Shown here in pieces: positions 39,694-49,526 of a DNA stretch of 64,000 nucleotides. Source of the stretch: an uncultured Gammaproteobacteria bacterium (lineage in GTDB: Bacteria > Pseudomonadota > Gammaproteobacteria > HK1); contig OY282378.1 in the NCBI GenBank assembly GCA_958295835.1, forward strand, positions 4,675,694-4,739,693, given 5' to 3'. The notes under the pieces are model-generated. The model was not told the DNA's origin, ran no database searches, and saw only the letters and a program-made list of their open reading frames with translations. Within the stretch, counting starts at the first letter, position 1, and the number at the start of each line of letters is the position of its first letter. Position numbers and translations under genes: made by a program.

Positions 39694-42600
39694 CCGGCCC
39701 TCCTCCCCGGCGTCCTCCGGGCGGACTCGGCGCGAGGATGCTGCGCTTGTGCGTATACGCGCTGGCCGGCCTTGCGCTCCTCGGCGCCGCCGCGCTCGCG
39801 GGACTGCGGATACTCCTCCCCGAGATCGGACACCAGCGCCCGGCGATCGAGCAATGGCTGGGTCGAATCGCCGGACGGCAGGTCGAGCTTGGAACGATCG
39901 ACGTCCACTGGCGCGGCTGGACGCCGGTGTTTCGAATCGAGGACGTGCGGCTCGCCGGCGGCAGGGCCACGGGTGATACACCTGCGGATACTTCGGTCCG
40001 GCTCGCCAGCCTCACGTTCTCGATCGACCCGCTCGCGTCACTGCGGTCGGGAGCCCTGCGCCCACGCGAGATTTCCGCCAGCGGCGCGTCGCTCGTCGTG
40101 ATGCGGCGGACCGACGGAACGTTCGCGGTGGAAGATCTCGGGGAGCTCACGCCGGGCGGGCCGCGGGAGAGCGACCCTCTGGCGCAATGGATACTGAGCC
40201 AGACGAGCATCTCGCTGCATGCTTCGCAGATCCTCTGGATCGACGAGCAGCACGGTGCTCGCGCGCTGCCGCTCCAGGGTGTGACGCTGCATCTCGACCA
40301 CACGGGCGACCGGCGTCTCCTTTCCGGCTCGTTCGAGCCCCCCGAAGCCGGCCGGATCGACTTCGCGATGGAGGTGGCCGGCGATTCGCCGATTTCATCG
40401 TGGACCGGCACGGCATACGTCGCCGCCCGCGAAGTCGACGTCGCCCGCCTCGGCCTCGACATTCGACAGCTCGGGGCGGAGAGTCTCTCGGGCGTCCTCT
40501 CGGGCTCGATATGGAGCATCTGGAACGGCGGCCGAATCGTCGAGGCCGAGGGGACGATCCACGCGCAGTCTCCGAGCGTCATGCGCGAGGGGAGCCGGCG
40601 AGGGTTCGACGAGGTGAGCGCGTCGTTCAAGGTCGAGCGCACTCCGCAGGGCTGGACGCTTGCCGCGCGCGACCTCGCCGTGACCACCCTCGGCGGCTCC
40701 TGGCCCCAATCCAGTGTCGATGCGATGTGGACGATGCCGGAGGACGGCCGGGAGGGCTCGGTAGCCGTGAGCGCCGAGCTCGTTCGAATCGAAGATCTCG
40801 TCCCGCTCGCCGTACCGGGCGGCGATACGCCGGCAAGCCCGGTGCTGAATGCCCTGGTCGAGGCCGGTCCGCGCGGGGTGCTCAACGACCTCCGAGTGTG
40901 GGCGCCGCTCACCGATCGCATCCACTTCGAGCGCGCTCGTGTCACCGGCGGATTCTCGGGAATGCGCCTCGATCCGAAGGACTGGCCGGTCTCCGTCACC
41001 GCGGCGAGCGGGAGGTTCGAAGCCGGCGAGCATGGTTTCGTGACCGACCTCGCGGCCGGCGATCTTCGCGTGGACGACCCGCGCTGGCTCGCACGCCCGC
41101 TGCAAGGGGAAGAGCTCGCAGGCGCCCTCGGCGCCTTCCCCTCTCCGCACGGCATCCGGTTTCGATTGGAAGACGCGAGTCTCACTACGCCGGCCGGGAC
41201 CGTGGCGGCGGGAGGGGTGTTGTTCGCACCTCGCGACGAGGGCGAACCCCGGCTCGACGCCACCTTCTCCCTGGGAGCATCGAAGATCGCCGCGGTGCGG
41301 ACGCTCATCCCGGATCACGTACTGCCGGAGCCGGTGGCGCGCTGGATTGGTTCGGCCGCACCGGACGGCGCAATCCGCGAGGCGCGACTGACCCTGCGCG
41401 GAGGCCTCTCCGAGATGTCGTTCAGCGCCGGTACGGGAACGATCGAAGCCACCGCGGAGCTCGCACTGCCGGTACTGCGCTACGCTCCCGGCTGGCCTGA
41501 AATCACCGACGTATCGGGCGTGATCCGCCTCGACGGTCCGCGGTTCGACGCGCGCGTCGAGTCGGGGCGCGTGTTCGCATCAGCCATCCGGGAGGCCGAT
41601 CTCACCATCGAGGACCTGAGCGTCGAGAGGCCGGTCGCGAACATCGCCGGGAGCATCGAGGGCACGAGCGCCGACGCGGTACGGTTCCTCGTCGAGAGCC
41701 CGCTGCGGGCACGGTTCCCGTCAGCGCTCGATGATGTCGCGATCCACGGCGACAGCAGGCTCGATCTGGGGCTCACACTGACCTTCGCGGGCGGCGCCCC
41801 GTCGGTCTCGGTCGAGGGCAAGGTCGTTCTCGACGACAACCGGTTCGAGCTCCCGGGGTTCACCCGGGGACCCGAGACGGTCAACGGAGCGATTGCGTTC
41901 CGCGGCGACAGCGTGGAATCCGACGGCGTCACCGCGACCTGGTTCGGAGAGCCGCTCCGCGCCGTCGTCGGCGACGCGCCGGAATCGGCATACGCGACGC
42001 GCCTGTCGATCGACGGTAGAATGACCCCACGTCTGCTGGCCTCCTGGCTCCATGATGCCGGGCTCGTCGATTCCCCCCTGCCCGGCGACTCCGCCCTCCT
42101 CGCACGATTCCTCGGCGACACGGCCTGGAACGCGACACTCGACATCCCGCGCACCGGCGACGACAGGCCGGTGAGGCTGCGGATGGCCGTCGATCTGACC
42201 GGCGTCGCACTCGATCTCCCGCCGCCCTTCGGCAAGGAGAGCGGGACGGCGCGCGTGCTCCGCATCGACAGCCGCATTGCATCGGGTGTGGAACGCATCA
42301 TTGCGGTCCGCCACGGCGATCTGGCCGGCATGGTGCTCCGGCTGGTCCCGGACGCCGATCGGTTCCGGCTCGACCGGGGCACGATCCGTCTCGGCGCCGG
42401 TGACGCCATCCTCTCCGACGCCCCCGGCCTGACGGTGCAGGGGGCGCTGCCGGAGCTCGACACCGGCGCCTGGCTCGCGCTCCTCGAAGACGCCACGGCC
42501 CGCCATGCATCGAGCGCCGATCCCTCACCGTTCGGCGTCGTACGCAACGTATCGATCGAAGCCGGCTCGATCATCGCGATCGGCGCGCGGTTTCCCACCA

Positions 42601-43595
42601 CCCGGATACGGGCAACGCGCAGCCCGGGCGGAGGCTGGCGGCTGGACCTCGACGGCCGTCATCTCGAGGGCGAGGTGCGAATCCCCGCCGACCTGCGCGC
42701 CGAGCCCGTGGCCATGGACCTCGAGCGCTTCGTGTACGAGCCGGGCTCCTCCGCATCCGGGAACGAACGGCGCAGCCTCGATCCCCGCACCTTGCCGGCC
42801 GTTTCGTTCTCCGCCCGGCACTTCGTCCTCGGCGAGCATGATCTCGGACACGTCACCTTCACCGTGGCGCCGACCGGGCAAGGGATGCAGCTCGAACGGC
42901 TCGATATGCGGGCCGATGCCTTCCAGGGCGAGGCCACCGGAACCTGGACGTTCGCCGGCGAGGGGCATCGCACCGAATTCGTCCTTCGGACGCACGGCGA
43001 CAATCTCGGGCAACTGATCGACTCGCTGGGATTCGACGGTGCCGCCGTGGCCGGAGGAACGGCGGACATCTCGCTACGTGGTTCATGGACGGGCACGCCG
43101 GCCGATTTCGCGCTCCAGCGCCTGACCGGAGTCATGCATTTCCTGTCGACCGACGGGCGTCTGACCCGAGTCGAGCGCGGCGTGACCGGACGCGCGTTCG
43201 GACTGCTCACCATCACGTCCCTGCCGCGCCGCCTCATCCTCGACTTCAGCGATCTCTTCAGGGACGGCTTCGAGTACGACCGGATCGAAGGCAACTTCGC
43301 GATCGAGAACGGCCATGCCTATACGGACGATCTGTTCATGGAGAGCGACACCGCGCGGATCGAGATAGTGGGCCGTACCGGGCTCGTGAGCGAGGACTAC
43401 GACAAGCTCGTCACCGTCATTCCGAAGATCTCGTCAAGCCTGCCTCTCCTGCCCGTATGGCTTGCACAGACGATCCTCGGCCGCAACGTGTTCGACAAGG
43501 CGTTCGCCTACCAGTACACGATTACCGGCACATGGGGCGAGCCGGTGGTCGATCTGGTGAACACTCGGAGGCGACAGGTCGATGAGCCGCAATAG
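39690..43595 (+). CDS. yhdP: YhdP-like (DUF3971/AsmA-type) envelope protein
   Basis: A long protein (1301 residues from GTG 39690, which overlaps the rng stop; ATG 39738, just before the membrane segment, is an alternative). One N-terminal transmembrane helix (LCVYALAGLALLGAAALAGL) is followed by a very long periplasmic beta-rich body, DUF3971 and AsmA-like C-terminal region (ERGVTGRAFGLLTITSLPRR). YhdP-type proteins bridge the inner and outer membranes and carry phospholipids outward. The order rng-yhdP is typical of gammaproteobacteria. The end overlaps mnmA by 14 bases. Confidence 0.88.
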   Translation: MTGPPPRRPPGGLGARMLRLCVYALAGLALLGAAALAGLRILLPEIGHQRPAIEQWLGRIAGRQVELGTIDVHWRGWTPVFRIEDVRLAGGRATGDTPADTSVRLASLTFSIDPLASLRSGALRPREISASGASLVVMRRTDGTFAVEDLGELTPGGPRESDPLAQWILSQTSISLHASQILWIDEQHGARALPLQGVTLHLDHTGDRRLLSGSFEPPEAGRIDFAMEVAGDSPISSWTGTAYVAAREVDVARLGLDIRQLGAESLSGVLSGSIWSIWNGGRIVEAEGTIHAQSPSVMREGSRRGFDEVSASFKVERTPQGWTLAARDLAVTTLGGSWPQSSVDAMWTMPEDGREGSVAVSAELVRIEDLVPLAVPGGDTPASPVLNALVEAGPRGVLNDLRVWAPLTDRIHFERARVTGGFSGMRLDPKDWPVSVTAASGRFEAGEHGFVTDLAAGDLRVDDPRWLARPLQGEELAGALGAFPSPHGIRFRLEDASLTTPAGTVAAGGVLFAPRDEGEPRLDATFSLGASKIAAVRTLIPDHVLPEPVARWIGSAAPDGAIREARLTLRGGLSEMSFSAGTGTIEATAELALPVLRYAPGWPEITDVSGVIRLDGPRFDARVESGRVFASAIREADLTIEDLSVERPVANIAGSIEGTSADAVRFLVESPLRARFPSALDDVAIHGDSRLDLGLTLTFAGGAPSVSVEGKVVLDDNRFELPGFTRGPETVNGAIAFRGDSVESDGVTATWFGEPLRAVVGDAPESAYATRLSIDGRMTPRLLASWLHDAGLVDSPLPGDSALLARFLGDTAWNATLDIPRTGDDRPVRLRMAVDLTGVALDLPPPFGKESGTARVLRIDSRIASGVERIIAVRHGDLAGMVLRLVPDADRFRLDRGTIRLGAGDAILSDAPGLTVQGALPELDTGAWLALLEDATARHASSADPSPFGVVRNVSIEAGSIIAIGARFPTTRIRATRSPGGGWRLDLDGRHLEGEVRIPADLRAEPVAMDLERFVYEPGSSASGNERRSLDPRTLPAVSFSARHFVLGEHDLGHVTFTVAPTGQGMQLERLDMRADAFQGEATGTWTFAGEGHRTEFVLRTHGDNLGQLIDSLGFDGAAVAGGTADISLRGSWTGTPADFALQRLTGVMHFLSTDGRLTRVERGVTGRAFGLLTITSLPRRLILDFSDLFRDGFEYDRIEGNFAIENGHAYTDDLFMESDTARIEIVGRTGLVSEDYDKLVTVIPKISSSLPLLPVWLAQTILGRNVFDKAFAYQYTITGTWGEPVVDLVNTRRRQVDEPQ

Positions 43596-44808
43596 CGCCG
43601 GTCCGCACCCGGACGGCGATGCACCGACGATGGTCGCGGTATCCGGCGGCGTCGATTCCGCGGTCGCGCTGATGCGTCTGGTCGAGGCGGGTGTCCCGGT
43701 GCAGGCGATGTTCATGAAGAGCTGGGAAGAGGACGACGGGGACGGCTACTGTGCGGCGGCCGAGGATCTGGCCGACGCGCAGCGTGTATGCGACCGGCTC
43801 GGCGTGCCCCTGCACGCGGTGAACTGCTCCGACGCCTACTGGGACAACGTCTTCATGCGCTTCATTCGGGACCTCGAGGCAGGCATGACCCCCAATCCGG
43901 ACGTGATGTGCAATCGGGAGGTGAAGTTCACCACGTTCATCGAGCATGCGCGCCGGCTCGGCGCCGAGCGCGTCGCGACCGGCCACTACGCCAGGATCGA
44001 ACGCACCGCCGACGGAGTGCGGTTGCTCAAGGGCGCGGATCCCGGCAAGGATCAGAGCTACTTCCTGCACGCGCTCGACCAGCCGCGGCTCGATCGTGCC
44101 GTATTCCCGCTCGGTGGGCTGCGCAAGCACACGGTGCGCACCATGGCGCGGCAGGCGGGGCTGGCGCCGCACGACAAGCCTGACAGCACCGGCATCTGCT
44201 TCGTCGGCGAGCGCCGTTTCTCGCCGTTTCTCGCTCGCTTCGTCGACGCCGCGCCGGGACCCATCGAGACCGGGAACGGGGCTCGCATCGGCGAGCATCG
44301 GGGGCTCGCGTTCTTCACCATCGGCCAGCGCCGGGGCCTCGGGATCGGAGGCCGGAGCGACAGCGCGCAGGCGCCATGGTACGTCGCGGCAAAGGACCAT
44401 GCGCGCAACGCCCTCGTCGTCGTCCAGGGGCACGATCACCCCGCGTTGCTGTCGCGCTGGCTGCGGGTGCGCGACATGCACTGGATCGCGGGCCGTGCAC
44501 CGCCTCTGCCGCTACGGTGCCGGGCGAAGATTCGATACCGGCAGACGGATCAGGAGTGCACCGCCCGGCCCGGCACGCTCGGCGAGAACACCCTCGATCT
44601 CCACTTCGAACGCCCGCAGTGGGCGGCGGCCCCCGGCCAGTACGCCGTGCTCTACGACGGTGAGGAGTGCCTCGGCGGCGGCGTGATCGAATGCGCCGGC
44701 GCAGTGTCGCAGGAGGGAACGCAAGCAGCGCAGGCGACGCTTGAAGCCCGCGGCGGGGTCAACCGTCCGAGCGCCCGGGGATACGCAGCACGTCGCCGAT
44801 CCGGATGA
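43582..44808 (+). CDS. mnmA: tRNA-specific 2-thiouridylase MnmA
   Basis: A 408-residue enzyme that thiolates U34 of Glu, Gln and Lys tRNAs. The PP-loop SGGVDSAVAL is near residue 21; the catalytic Cys is in MTPNPDVMCNREVKF (about 110) and the partner Cys in TGICFVGERRF (about 206). The C-terminal barrel runs to about 375. The last 25 or so residues look non-conserved and their codons overlap the 3' end of the convergent amidase gene by 50 bases, so the real end may have been extended by loss of an earlier stop. Confidence 0.94.
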   Translation: MSRNSAGPHPDGDAPTMVAVSGGVDSAVALMRLVEAGVPVQAMFMKSWEEDDGDGYCAAAEDLADAQRVCDRLGVPLHAVNCSDAYWDNVFMRFIRDLEAGMTPNPDVMCNREVKFTTFIEHARRLGAERVATGHYARIERTADGVRLLKGADPGKDQSYFLHALDQPRLDRAVFPLGGLRKHTVRTMARQAGLAPHDKPDSTGICFVGERRFSPFLARFVDAAPGPIETGNGARIGEHRGLAFFTIGQRRGLGIGGRSDSAQAPWYVAAKDHARNALVVVQGHDHPALLSRWLRVRDMHWIAGRAPPLPLRCRAKIRYRQTDQECTARPGTLGENTLDLHFERPQWAAAPGQYAVLYDGEECLGGGVIECAGAVSQEGTQAAQATLEARGGVNRPSARGYAARRRSG

Positions 44809-46072
44809 GGCTTCCATTGATCCGGTTCACGGCGCGCAGGCTCTCGACCGAGACCCGGTACCTGACCGCGATTTCGGACAATGTCTCGCCGCGCGCGATG
44901 GTGTGGCGCCGCGCCGTCGCGAAGGTGGTGCCGGGAAGCGGGTTGCGCTCGAAGTAGTCGAGGATTCCGTCGAGAATGGCTCGGGCGACGACATCCTGGT
45001 GTTTGGGATTGGACAGCCGCTTCGCGTCGGACGGGTTGGTGAGAAAGCCGGTCTCGATGAGGATCGAGGGAATGTCGGGCGACTTCAGGACCAGGAAGCC
45101 GGCCTGCTCGATGCGGCGCTTGTGTCTGCGCGCGATCCGGCCAAGCGCTTTGAGCACCCGCCCTCCGACCTCGGAGCTCGCGCTACGAGTCGCCGTCTGC
45201 TGCAGATCGACGAGCACCGAGGCAAGCAGGTCGTCCTTGTCGTCGATCGAGACACCGCCGACGAAATCGGATGCGTTCTCCTGCGCGGCGAGCCATCGTG
45301 CCGCCTCGCTGCTCGCCCCCCGGCGCGAGAGGACGTACACCGAGCTTCCCGATACCCGCGGGCTCCTGAACGAGTCGGCGTGGATGGAGACGAACAGGTC
45401 CGCGCCGTGACGGCGCGCGATCTCGGTCCGGCGCCGGAGGCCGACGTAGTAGTCGCCGCTGCGGATCATGACCGCCTTCATGCCCGGGGTGCGGTCGATT
45501 CGGCGCGAGAGCGCCCTGGCAATGGCGAGCACGACATCCTTCTCGCGGATTCCCGATCGGGTGATTGCTCCGGGGTCTTCGCCGCCGTGACCGGCATCGA
45601 CGGCGATGACGAGGTCGCGCCGGCCCTTCGGGGCAGCATCCGCGACCCGTTTGCGCGCCGTCGTCTTGTCCGCTTCGCCGCCTGCCGGGTACACGTCGAT
45701 GACCAGGCGGTGGCCGTATTGCCGATTGGGCTTGAGCAGAAAGCTCTTGGGCCGCACCCGCTGCTTCGTGTCGAGCACCACCCGAAGATCCTTTCCGGAC
45801 TCGTTGCGCTGCGCGGCCCGGATGCGCGCGAGGAGGCGATCCGCGGGACGGGCATCGGGGACGCGCTTCAGGAGCTTGGCGCTGCGCAGATCGATGACCA
45901 CCCGGTCGGGGTCGCGAAGCACGAACAATGCGTACTCGACGGAGCGATCGATGTCGAGAACGATCCGGGTGTGATCGGGTGCGGGCCAGGTTCTGATGTT
46001 CTCGACGTTGACGGCGATGGCGGGCACCGGGAACGCCATCAGGCATGCGAGGCCGATCGCGAAGAGCCGCAT
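44759..46072 (-). CDS. N-acetylmuramoyl-L-alanine amidase (AmiB/AmiC type) with AMIN and LysM domains
   Basis: 437 residues. A Sec signal peptide (MRLFAIGLACLMAFPVPAIA) supports ATG 46072 with AGGTGA upstream rather than the frame start at 46102. An AMIN domain (about 25-110) targets the septum; the Amidase_3 catalytic domain (about 145-375) has the zinc His in VDAGHGGEDPGAI, IHADSF and the Glu in ILIETGFLTN; a LysM domain (about 390-432) binds peptidoglycan. It splits daughter-cell walls. The 3' end overlaps mnmA by 50 bases (convergent). Confidence 0.92.
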   Translation of the reverse strand: MRLFAIGLACLMAFPVPAIAVNVENIRTWPAPDHTRIVLDIDRSVEYALFVLRDPDRVVIDLRSAKLLKRVPDARPADRLLARIRAAQRNESGKDLRVVLDTKQRVRPKSFLLKPNRQYGHRLVIDVYPAGGEADKTTARKRVADAAPKGRRDLVIAVDAGHGGEDPGAITRSGIREKDVVLAIARALSRRIDRTPGMKAVMIRSGDYYVGLRRRTEIARRHGADLFVSIHADSFRSPRVSGSSVYVLSRRGASSEAARWLAAQENASDFVGGVSIDDKDDLLASVLVDLQQTATRSASSEVGGRVLKALGRIARRHKRRIEQAGFLVLKSPDIPSILIETGFLTNPSDAKRLSNPKHQDVVARAILDGILDYFERNPLPGTTFATARRHTIARGETLSEIAVRYRVSVESLRAVNRINGSLIRIGDVLRIPGRSDG

Positions 46073-46123
46073 GTTCGTCACCTGACTGCCGGAACTTCTC
46101 AAAAATCTATGGCTTTCTTGGGG

Positions 46124-46153
46124 TTATTGCAAGTGCTTTATCCTGACTGTCAA
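46124..46153 (-). promoter_or_regulatory. candidate sigma70 promoter for the amidase gene
   Basis: On the minus strand TTGACA (46153-46148) is followed after 17-18 bases by GCAATA/CAATAA. It covers the last codons and the end of tsaE, giving the amidase its own start of transcription. A second option, TTGCAA-17-TAGATT, lies slightly downstream. Confidence 0.45.
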
Positions 46154-46155
46154 GA

Positions 46156-46701
46156 TTATGACCTGTCGGTTCCGAGAAATTCAAGCTTCACCGAGGCAAG
46201 TACGCGCGAGCCGACCGCATCACCGAGGGCGGTGCGCGATTCGATCCGGAGCCGCCTCTCGTGTCCGCTCGGGGCGATGGCCAGAACGCAGTCGGGCTCC
46301 GGAAGTCCTCCGTATCCGCGCTCCGGCCATTCGACGAGGCACGCGGCGGACTCCGCGACCAGATCGCGGAGCGCGATGAACTCCAGCTCGACCGGGTCCG
46401 CGATCCGGTACAGATCGAGATGCCAGATACGGCCGATGCACGTCTCGTAGGGCTCCGCGATGGTGTAGGTGGGGCTGCGCACCGTTCCCGCTACCCCCAA
46501 CGCGCGCAACGATGCACGCGCCAGCGTCGTCTTCCCCGCGCCAAGGCCCCCGGTGAGCCCGACGATCACGGCATCGCCCGCGTGCCGCGGCCCCAGCACG
46601 GATTCGAGCGCACGGCCGAGCGCCTGTCCCGCCCACTCCGTCGCAGCCGCGTCGTGCAGGGAAACCGCGCCACCGGGCGCCGGCGGCCGAGCCTCGCTCA
46701 T
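46156..46701 (-). CDS. tsaE: tRNA t6A ATPase TsaE
   Basis: 181 residues. P-loop GLTGGLGAGKTTLARA (about 48-63), switch-like SPTYTIAEPY, the Walker B-like IWHLDLYRI and VEWPERG are the YjeE/TsaE hallmarks. It works with TsaB and TsaD in threonylcarbamoyl-adenosine formation at tRNA position 37. The order orn-nnr-tsaE-amidase is the familiar gammaproteobacterial one. A 145-bp gap (46702-46846) to the preceding gene shows nothing recognisable. Confidence 0.94.
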   Translation of the reverse strand: MSEARPPAPGGAVSLHDAAATEWAGQALGRALESVLGPRHAGDAVIVGLTGGLGAGKTTLARASLRALGVAGTVRSPTYTIAEPYETCIGRIWHLDLYRIADPVELEFIALRDLVAESAACLVEWPERGYGGLPEPDCVLAIAPSGHERRLRIESRTALGDAVGSRVLASVKLEFLGTDRS

Positions 46702-46846
46702 CGGCTTCGTGCCCGGCGCCCGTCGCGCGGCAGGCGTCCGCGTCGCGCGGTGGAAGTCGAAGGAGGATGCGTGACGGATTCGACCGGGAACGCATCGGTA
46801 CCAGAGCGGCGAGGATCGAGGCCGCCCACGCTCCGTCGGGCCGGCG

Positions 46847-48331
46847 TCAAAGCCGGTCCACCAGCGGGCGAAGCGCGGCGATCACGTCGCTCGCGAGCAT
46901 GCCGCGCTCTCCGTCCCCGGCCGCCGCGTCCGCCGCCGCCGCGTGCACGCATGCGCCCGCCGACGCGGCATCGATCCCGAGGCAGCCCTGGGCGAGCAGT
47001 GCCGCGACGACCCCGGTGAGCACGTCTCCCATCCCGCCGCAGGCCATCCCCGGATTGCCTCCCTCGCAAACGCGTGGAATCGCGCCCGGCTCGGCGACGA
47101 TGGTGCCGGCGCCCTTGAGCAGCCACGTTCCGGGGTGGGCTTCGGCAAGCGCCCGCGCCGCGAAGAACCGATCCGATTCCAGTGCGCCGGCAGGCGTGCC
47201 GAGAACCCGACCCGCCTCTCCGGGGTGAGGGGTGTAGACCACGGCCCGCGTCGCCGCGCCCGGCCAGGCGACCGAGCCCTGCGCCAGCAGGTTGATGGCA
47301 TCGGCGTCGATCACCAGCGCCCGATCGGTCGCGACGACCCGAGCGAGCAGCGACGCTCCCCATTCGCCCCGCCCGAGCCCCGGGCCGACCGCGATGACCG
47401 AGGCGCGGCCCAGCAGTGGATCGAGGGCGCCTGGAGACTCGATGCCGTGCACCATCATCTCCGGCCGCGAAGCCACGAGCGCCGCCACGTGCCCGGGACG
47501 GGTCGCGACGCTCACCAGTCCCGCCCCGCTGCGGCCGGCGGCCTCGCCGGCGAGCCGTGCCGCACCGGCGAACCCGTGGTCACCGCCCACGACGAGCACG
47601 TGGCCGAACCGGCCCTTGTGCGCGTCACCGCGGCGAGGGCCGATCAATCCAGGGCAGTCCTCGTACGCCATCCGCCGCGCGGACGCCTCCACCCGCGCGA
47701 ACACGTGTTCGGGCACCCCGAGGTCGCGGTACACGATCTCGCCCCCGCATTCGCGTCCTTCCCGAGTGAACAGGCCCTGTTTCAGACCGATGAAGCTCAC
47801 GGTGACGGCCGCACGGACCGCGCCGCCGAGCATGCGGCCGGTGTCGGAGTGGATCCCCGAAGGAACGTCCAGCGCCAGCACCGGCGCGGGGGAATCGTTC
47901 ATCGCCCGCACCGCCTCGGCCGCCGTCCCGGAGAGGTCGCGAGTCAGTCCCGTCCCGAACAACGCATCGACGATGACGTCGGTGTCCTCCGTCATGGCCC
48001 GGATCGGGGTCAGCCCGGGAGCCGCATCGAGCATGCGCCGATACGCGGTGCGGGCGTCGCCCGCGATCCGCGCGACGTCCCCGATCAAGCTGACCAGGAC
48101 CGACAGTCCCTCGCCCGCGGCGAGCCGTGCGACCACGAACCCGTCGCCGCCGTTGTTGCCGGGACCCGCGACCACCGTCACGCGGCGCGCCGCCGGCCAC
48201 CGTTCGCGCAGCACCCGGAAGGATTCGAGCCCCGCGCGCTCCATCAGGTCGATGCCGGGAATACCCGTCCCGATCGCCCGGCGATCGAGCTCGCGCACGT
48301 CGCAAGCTCGGTACAGCGCGGTCGGGAGCAT
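46847..48331 (-). CDS. nnr: bifunctional NAD(P)H-hydrate epimerase / ADP-dependent dehydratase
   Basis: 494 residues from ATG 48331. The N-terminal YjeF_N epimerase (about 10-215) has VVAGPGNNGGDGFVVAR; the C-terminal ribokinase-like dehydratase (about 230-490) has GNPGMACGGMGDVLTG, with the Asp that acts on NAD(P)HX. The fusion repairs damaged NADH and NADPH hydrates. The frame is open upstream to 48451, but that part overlaps orn and is not conserved. Confidence 0.94.
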   Translation of the reverse strand: MLPTALYRACDVRELDRRAIGTGIPGIDLMERAGLESFRVLRERWPAARRVTVVAGPGNNGGDGFVVARLAAGEGLSVLVSLIGDVARIAGDARTAYRRMLDAAPGLTPIRAMTEDTDVIVDALFGTGLTRDLSGTAAEAVRAMNDSPAPVLALDVPSGIHSDTGRMLGGAVRAAVTVSFIGLKQGLFTREGRECGGEIVYRDLGVPEHVFARVEASARRMAYEDCPGLIGPRRGDAHKGRFGHVLVVGGDHGFAGAARLAGEAAGRSGAGLVSVATRPGHVAALVASRPEMMVHGIESPGALDPLLGRASVIAVGPGLGRGEWGASLLARVVATDRALVIDADAINLLAQGSVAWPGAATRAVVYTPHPGEAGRVLGTPAGALESDRFFAARALAEAHPGTWLLKGAGTIVAEPGAIPRVCEGGNPGMACGGMGDVLTGVVAALLAQGCLGIDAASAGACVHAAAADAAAGDGERGMLASDVIAALRPLVDRL

Positions 48332-48365
48332 CGGACGGCCCGGTACGCGGTCGCGGCTGCCGCGT

Positions 48366-48914
48366 TCAGTCGAGCCGCAGCAGCGTGTCGCGGTAGAAGC
48401 GGAGCTCGGCGATCGATCCGCGGACATCCTGCATGGCTCGATGCTCCGCACGCTTCACGAGATGCCGCGCCTTCTCCGGAGCCCAGCGCATGCACAGCTC
48501 CTTCAGGGTGCTCACGTCGAGGTTGCGATAGTGGAAGAAGCTCTCGAGCCTCGGCATGCAGCGGTGGAGAAAGCGTCGATCGAGACAGATGCTGTTCCCG
48601 CACATCGGCGACGTTTGCGGCGGTACGTACCGCCCCAGGAACTCCAGGGTGCGCTCCTCGGCCTCTTCCACCCCGCAGGCGCTCGCCAGCGCCCGCTCGG
48701 TGAGTCCCGAGCGACCATGCTGCTCGGTATTCCACTCGTCCATCCCCGCGAGGACCTCGGCGGTCTGATGAATCGCAATCTCCGGTCCTTCCGCCAGCAC
48801 CTCGAGCGAGGCATCGGTCACCACCGTGGCGATCTCGATGATCTTCTCCGTATCGGGATCGAGGCCGGTCATCTCGAGATCGATCCAGACGAGGTTCGAT
48901 GAATTCCGCGCCAT
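48366..48914 (-). CDS. orn: oligoribonuclease
   Basis: 182 residues; the DEDDh exonuclease motifs are LVWIDLEMTGLDPD (D-x-E), GNSICLDRRFL (D) and EHRAMQDVRGSIAEL (H and D). It clears 2-5 nucleotide RNAs and pGpG. ATG 48914 gives MARNSSNLVWIDLEM, the standard start; the frame extends upstream without conservation. It is 1 base from recR on the same strand, an unusual direct join of the recR and orn clusters. Confidence 0.95.
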   Translation of the reverse strand: MARNSSNLVWIDLEMTGLDPDTEKIIEIATVVTDASLEVLAEGPEIAIHQTAEVLAGMDEWNTEQHGRSGLTERALASACGVEEAEERTLEFLGRYVPPQTSPMCGNSICLDRRFLHRCMPRLESFFHYRNLDVSTLKELCMRWAPEKARHLVKRAEHRAMQDVRGSIAELRFYRDTLLRLD

Positions 48915-48915
48915 T

Positions 48916-49515
48916 TCAGAGCGCGTCCTGCCGGGCCGTGATCGCCCGGGCGAGGGTGCCGCCGTCGACGTACTCGAGCTCCCCGCCCATCGGAATTCCC
49001 TGCGCGATGCGGGTTGCCCGAATACTGCGTTCACGGACCATTTCCGCGAGATAGTGCGCCGTGGCCTCACCCTCGACCGTGGAGGACGTCGCGAGGATGA
49101 CCTCGGTGATCCCGCCGCCGGCGAGCCGCTGCTCGAACTGGTCGAGTCCGAGCTCGGCCGGTCCGATCCCGTCGAGCGGCGACAGATGCCCCATCAGCAC
49201 GAAGAACATCCCCCGGTATCCCGTGGATGCGTCGATGGCGGCCATGTCCGCCGGCGTCTCCACCACGCACAACATTCGGGAATCGCGCCGCGGAGATGCG
49301 CAGATCGGGCAGAGCGCATGCTCGCTGAGCGTCCGGCACGACTCGCACCGTCCCACCGCGGTGACCGCCTCCTCGATCACCCGCGCGAGATCGAGCGCGG
49401 CTTCCCGATTGCGTTCGAGGAGATGAAAGGCCATGCGCTGGGCGGATTTCGGCCCGACCCCGGGCAGACACCGCAACGCCTCGACGAGACGGCTGATGAG
49501 AGGGCTCGACGCCAT
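48916..49515 (-). CDS. recR: recombination protein RecR
   Basis: 199 residues. HhH start (LVEALRCLPGVGPKSAQRMA), C4 zinc finger (CESCRTLSEHALCPIC), TOPRIM domain (LCVVETPADMAAIDAS) and a C-terminal Walker B-like end are all present. With RecFO it loads RecA at gaps. The order dnaX-ybaB-recR is conserved. Confidence 0.96.
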   Translation of the reverse strand: MASSPLISRLVEALRCLPGVGPKSAQRMAFHLLERNREAALDLARVIEEAVTAVGRCESCRTLSEHALCPICASPRRDSRMLCVVETPADMAAIDASTGYRGMFFVLMGHLSPLDGIGPAELGLDQFEQRLAGGGITEVILATSSTVEGEATAHYLAEMVRERSIRATRIAQGIPMGGELEYVDGGTLARAITARQDAL

Positions 49516-49526
49516 CGACCAGGGAG

